Source of the DNA: an uncultured bacterium
GTDB lineage: Bacteria > Cyanobacteriota > Vampirovibrionia > Gastranaerophilales > Gastranaerophilaceae
NCBI GenBank assembly: GCA_945833895.1
Contig: CAMAGQ010000084.1
Coordinates: 1 to 7,303 of the forward strand
Length of the DNA: 7,303 bases
Direction: 5' to 3'
Part shown: positions 5,235-7,303 of the stretch, one piece after another
How the letters are laid out: every line of letters begins with the position of its first letter
Position numbering within the stretch: the first letter of the stretch is position 1
Notes under the pieces: model-generated
The model's input: only the letters and a program-made list of their open reading frames with translations
Told to the model about the DNA's origin: nothing
The model's database searches: none
Made by a program: the position numbers and the translations under genes

Positions 5235-5966
5235 TTATATAATCATTCCGCCGTCAACTTCCAACGCCTGACCTGTAATATAATCAGCATCAAGTGCTAA
5301 GAATTTAACCGCTTTTGCAATATCTTCCGCTTCGCCTAATCTTCTTAGAGAAATCGCTTTAAGATATTCATCAATATTAGGAAGATTTTTTGTCATGTCG
5401 GTTGCAATAAATCCAGGACAAACCGCATTAACTCTGATACCGCGAGAACCTAATTCTTTAGCAAGTGATTTTGTAAAGCCGATTAAGCCTGCTTTTGCCG
5501 CTGAATAATTCGCCTGACCAGGATTTCCGTACAAACCTACAACTGATGAAGTGTTTACAATCGCTCCGCTTCTTTGTTTCATCATTAGTTTTACAACAGG
5601 TTTTGTAACATAAAATGCACTGTTCAAGTTGGTATTGATTACAGCATTCCACTTTTCCGCATCCATTCTGATGAATAAATCATCACGGGTAATTCCTGCG
5701 TTATTCAACAAAACGTCAATTCTGCCGTGTTTTTCGATAATTTTTGCAATCGCTTCATCAACTTCTGCCTGATTTGAAACGTCAAATTTATAACTTTCGG
5801 CATTTACACCCAAGGCTTTTAGTTCTTCAACTGTTTTTTCAGCAGCCTCAGAATTTCCTGCATAAGTGATAACCACGTCACAACCAGCTTTTGCAAGTTC
5901 AATAGCACAAGCCTTTCCGATTCCTCGTGATGCACCAGTTACAAGTGCAACTTTTCTGTCTGTCAT
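5235..5966 (-). CDS. fabG: 3-oxoacyl-ACP reductase
   Basis: This NADPH-dependent short-chain dehydrogenase reduces beta-ketoacyl-ACP to 3-hydroxyacyl-ACP in the elongation cycle. It has 243 residues, the normal length. The cofactor motif TGASRGIGKA (10-19), NNAG (88-91), catalytic Ser141, Tyr154 and Lys158 (NYSAAKAG), and PGFIATDMT (about 189-197) are all present. YITGQALEVDGGMII is the standard C-terminus. Among the many short-chain dehydrogenases, fabG is chosen because of the close match and the fabD/acpP/fabF neighbourhood. It starts 12 bases after the unknown 96-residue gene, has the best ribosome-binding site in the window, and ends 15 bases before a terminator. Confidence 0.96.
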   Translation of the reverse strand: MTDRKVALVTGASRGIGKACAIELAKAGCDVVITYAGNSEAAEKTVEELKALGVNAESYKFDVSNQAEVDEAIAKIIEKHGRIDVLLNNAGITRDDLFIRMDAEKWNAVINTNLNSAFYVTKPVVKLMMKQRSGAIVNTSSVVGLYGNPGQANYSAAKAGLIGFTKSLAKELGSRGIRVNAVCPGFIATDMTKNLPNIDEYLKAISLRRLGEAEDIAKAVKFLALDADYITGQALEVDGGMII

Positions 5967-5974
5967 ATTCTTTT

Positions 5975-5980
5975 CTCCTT
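5975..5980 (-). promoter_or_regulatory. fabG Shine-Dalgarno overlapping upstream stop
   Basis: On the minus strand AAGGAG lies eight bases before the fabG ATG. Its AA belongs to the TAA stop of the upstream 96-residue gene. This overlap suggests translational coupling and confirms the fabG start at 5966. Confidence 0.85.
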
Positions 5981-6269
5981 ATTTAATATCAGATTTCTCC
6001 GATAAACTGTTATTTTGTTTAAATTTGTCAATTATTTTGTTAAGGAACTTTTTACACTTTTGCGAAAATGTTAACCTAAAGTTCTTTTCAAAATAATCAT
6101 CAATCTGCTCTTTTGTTATAACTCTTCCCGTTGCAAGATAAATATTTCTCGGCATTAAATCCGGATGTTTCCTATAAAATTCAGAATTGCCGTAATCTAT
6201 TCTTTCAAACTTTTTTGCAGGTCTCGCAAACAAATTCTTTCCCTTAGACAACAAGTCAAGCCGTATCAT
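5979..6269 (-). CDS. Small basic hypothetical protein between fabD and fabG
   Basis: I do not recognise this 96-residue protein. It is strongly basic (about 22 Lys+Arg against 12 Asp+Glu). It opens MIRLDLLSKGKNLFARPAKK; the middle part is RNIYLATGRVITKEQIDDYF (41-60). The tail (66-96) is Lys-rich with a likely amphipathic helix at about 70-84. There is no membrane span, signal peptide or catalytic signature. It starts five bases after the fabD stop, and its own stop overlaps the fabG ribosome-binding site, so it must be co-transcribed and is probably coupled with both. Its own ribosome-binding site is poor. The tight packing between two FASII genes argues strongly that it is real and hints at a job linked to lipid synthesis, membrane surface or ACP binding. 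That job is inference only. Confidence 0.8.
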   Translation of the reverse strand: MIRLDLLSKGKNLFARPAKKFERIDYGNSEFYRKHPDLMPRNIYLATGRVITKEQIDDYFEKNFRLTFSQKCKKFLNKIIDKFKQNNSLSEKSDIK

Positions 6270-6274
6270 TTATC

Positions 6275-7219
6275 TTAAACCCCGCAAAGTTCTTCTTTTA
6301 GTGCATTAACAGTACTTTCCAAAGAGTCTTTGTCGTAAATATTGTAAGTTTTAACAGAAGCGTTGATTTTCTTATTCAAGCCTGCAAGAACTTTTCCCGG
6401 CCCGATTTCGATAAACGTATCAATTCCGTCATTAACCATGTTTTCAATGGTTTGAGTCCAGCGAACAGATGAATATATCTGACGCGGCATTTTGGTTCTG
6501 AAATCTTCGCTTAACGTTGTTGCAGAAGCATCAACGTTTGTATAAACAGGAATTTTAGCATTAGTTAAATCAAGTTCTGATACAAATTTTGAAAATTCGT
6601 TTCCTGCATTTTCCATAAATTTAGAATGGAAAGCACCTGAAACCGCAAGCGGAACAACTCTTCTTGCACCTGCTGCTGACAATAATTCGCCTGCTTTTTG
6701 AACAGCAGATTCATCACCTGTTATAACAACTTGAGCCGGTGAATTGTAGTTGGCAACATCCACGTAACCTGAAGAAGATGCTTCTTCCAATGCTTTTTCA
6801 ATACTGCCGTCAGGAGCGTTCAAAATCGCAGCCATCGCACCGCCTTTTGTTTCGCCCATCAAGTCGGCTCTTTTTTGAATAGCCTTCAACGTGGTTTCTA
6901 AACTCATAACACCTGATGCATACATCGCACAATATTCACCCAAACTGTGTCCTGCCACCGCACTTGGAGCAATATCAAGTTGAGATTTCAACGCTTCCAT
7001 TGCCGCAATCGACATAGTTACGATTGAAGGTTGTGTGTTAACAGTTTGTTTTAAATTTTCCTCAGGACCTTCAAAGCACAACGTTGTAACGCTTTTGCCC
7101 AATGTCATATCAGCAGTGTCAAAAACTTTTTTTGCCGAGTCAAAATTTTCGTACAAATCCTTTCCCATGCCAACGGCTTGAGAGCCTTGTCCCGGAAAAA
7201 TAAAAGCAATCTTCTTCAT
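6275..7219 (-). CDS. fabD: Malonyl-CoA:ACP transacylase
   Basis: FabD moves the malonyl group from CoA to ACP, supplying the extender unit for FabF. It has 314 residues, the usual length. FPGQGSQ (8-14) forms the oxyanion region with Gln11. The nucleophilic Ser92 lies in GHSLGEY (90-96). Arg117 (QKRADLMGE), which binds the malonyl carboxylate, and catalytic His198 (GAFHSKFM) are present; the numbering follows E. coli FabD closely. AGGGGA (plus-strand 7229-7234), nine bases before the ATG, supports the start. A promoter lies just upstream, so fabD appears to be first in a fabD-unknown-fabG operon. Confidence 0.97.
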   Translation of the reverse strand: MKKIAFIFPGQGSQAVGMGKDLYENFDSAKKVFDTADMTLGKSVTTLCFEGPEENLKQTVNTQPSIVTMSIAAMEALKSQLDIAPSAVAGHSLGEYCAMYASGVMSLETTLKAIQKRADLMGETKGGAMAAILNAPDGSIEKALEEASSSGYVDVANYNSPAQVVITGDESAVQKAGELLSAAGARRVVPLAVSGAFHSKFMENAGNEFSKFVSELDLTNAKIPVYTNVDASATTLSEDFRTKMPRQIYSSVRWTQTIENMVNDGIDTFIEIGPGKVLAGLNKKINASVKTYNIYDKDSLESTVNALKEELCGV

Positions 7220-7266
7220 AAATTTATATCCCCTAAATTTTCATATATAATAACATCTTCTTCGTA

Positions 7267-7294
7267 ATTATACTACAAAAAAGGATTATGTAAA
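7267..7294 (-). promoter_or_regulatory. Sigma-70 promoter of the fabD operon
   Basis: On the minus strand TTTACA (plus-strand 7289-7294) and a perfect TATAAT (7267-7272) are separated by 16 bases. The predicted start is near 7260, giving a leader of about 41 bases. Because the window ends at 7303, operators further upstream and read-through from an upstream gene cannot be judged. Confidence 0.7.
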
Positions 7295-7303
7295 GAAAAC
7301 AGG

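Overview
The window is a compact, AT-rich stretch of bacterial chromosome. It holds part of the type II fatty acid synthesis (FASII) gene set on the minus strand, a histidyl-tRNA synthetase gene on the plus strand, an HPP-like membrane protein gene, and three small genes I cannot assign. The lineage cannot be proved from these genes. The base composition, the cyanobacterial-style acpP-fabF pair, the mixed use of Shine-Dalgarno and non-Shine-Dalgarno starts, and the lineage-restricted look of the small proteins would fit an uncultured gut-type bacterium such as a non-photosynthetic relative of Cyanobacteria (Gastranaerophilales/Melainabacteria). That is a guess; a Firmicute-like or Elusimicrobia-like host is not excluded.

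Layout. Positions 1-350 have no credible gene and consist of intergenic palindromic and tandem repeats. Positions 421-1398 (+) encode a multi-spanning membrane protein built from two similar HPP-like halves. After a 108-base gap with an inverted repeat and a consensus promoter comes hisS (1507-2751, +). The -10 box lies so close to the ATG that the message is probably leaderless. A small Tyr-rich orphan gene (2764-3030, +) follows hisS closely. It converges on another orphan gene (3035-3355, -); a single long hairpin with a UUCG loop spans both stop codons.

The rest, on the minus strand, is FASII. Read in the direction of transcription: promoter, fabD (7219-6275), a 96-residue basic orphan (6269-5979), fabG (5966-5235) and a terminator at 5185-5219. 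A second unit follows: promoter at 5104-5132, acpP (5054-4818), a 118-base structured spacer, fabF (4699-3449), and a terminator at 3401-3426. Together these supply malonyl-CoA:ACP transfer (FabD), the acyl carrier (ACP), condensation (FabF) and beta-ketoacyl-ACP reduction (FabG). The initiating ketosynthase, dehydratase and enoyl reductase must lie elsewhere.

The points most worth follow-up are the unknown basic protein inserted between fabD and fabG, the apparently mutually exclusive RNA stems plus a 15-bp palindrome between acpP and fabF, and the apparently leaderless hisS message. No CRISPR array, transposase, phage gene or RNA gene was seen.
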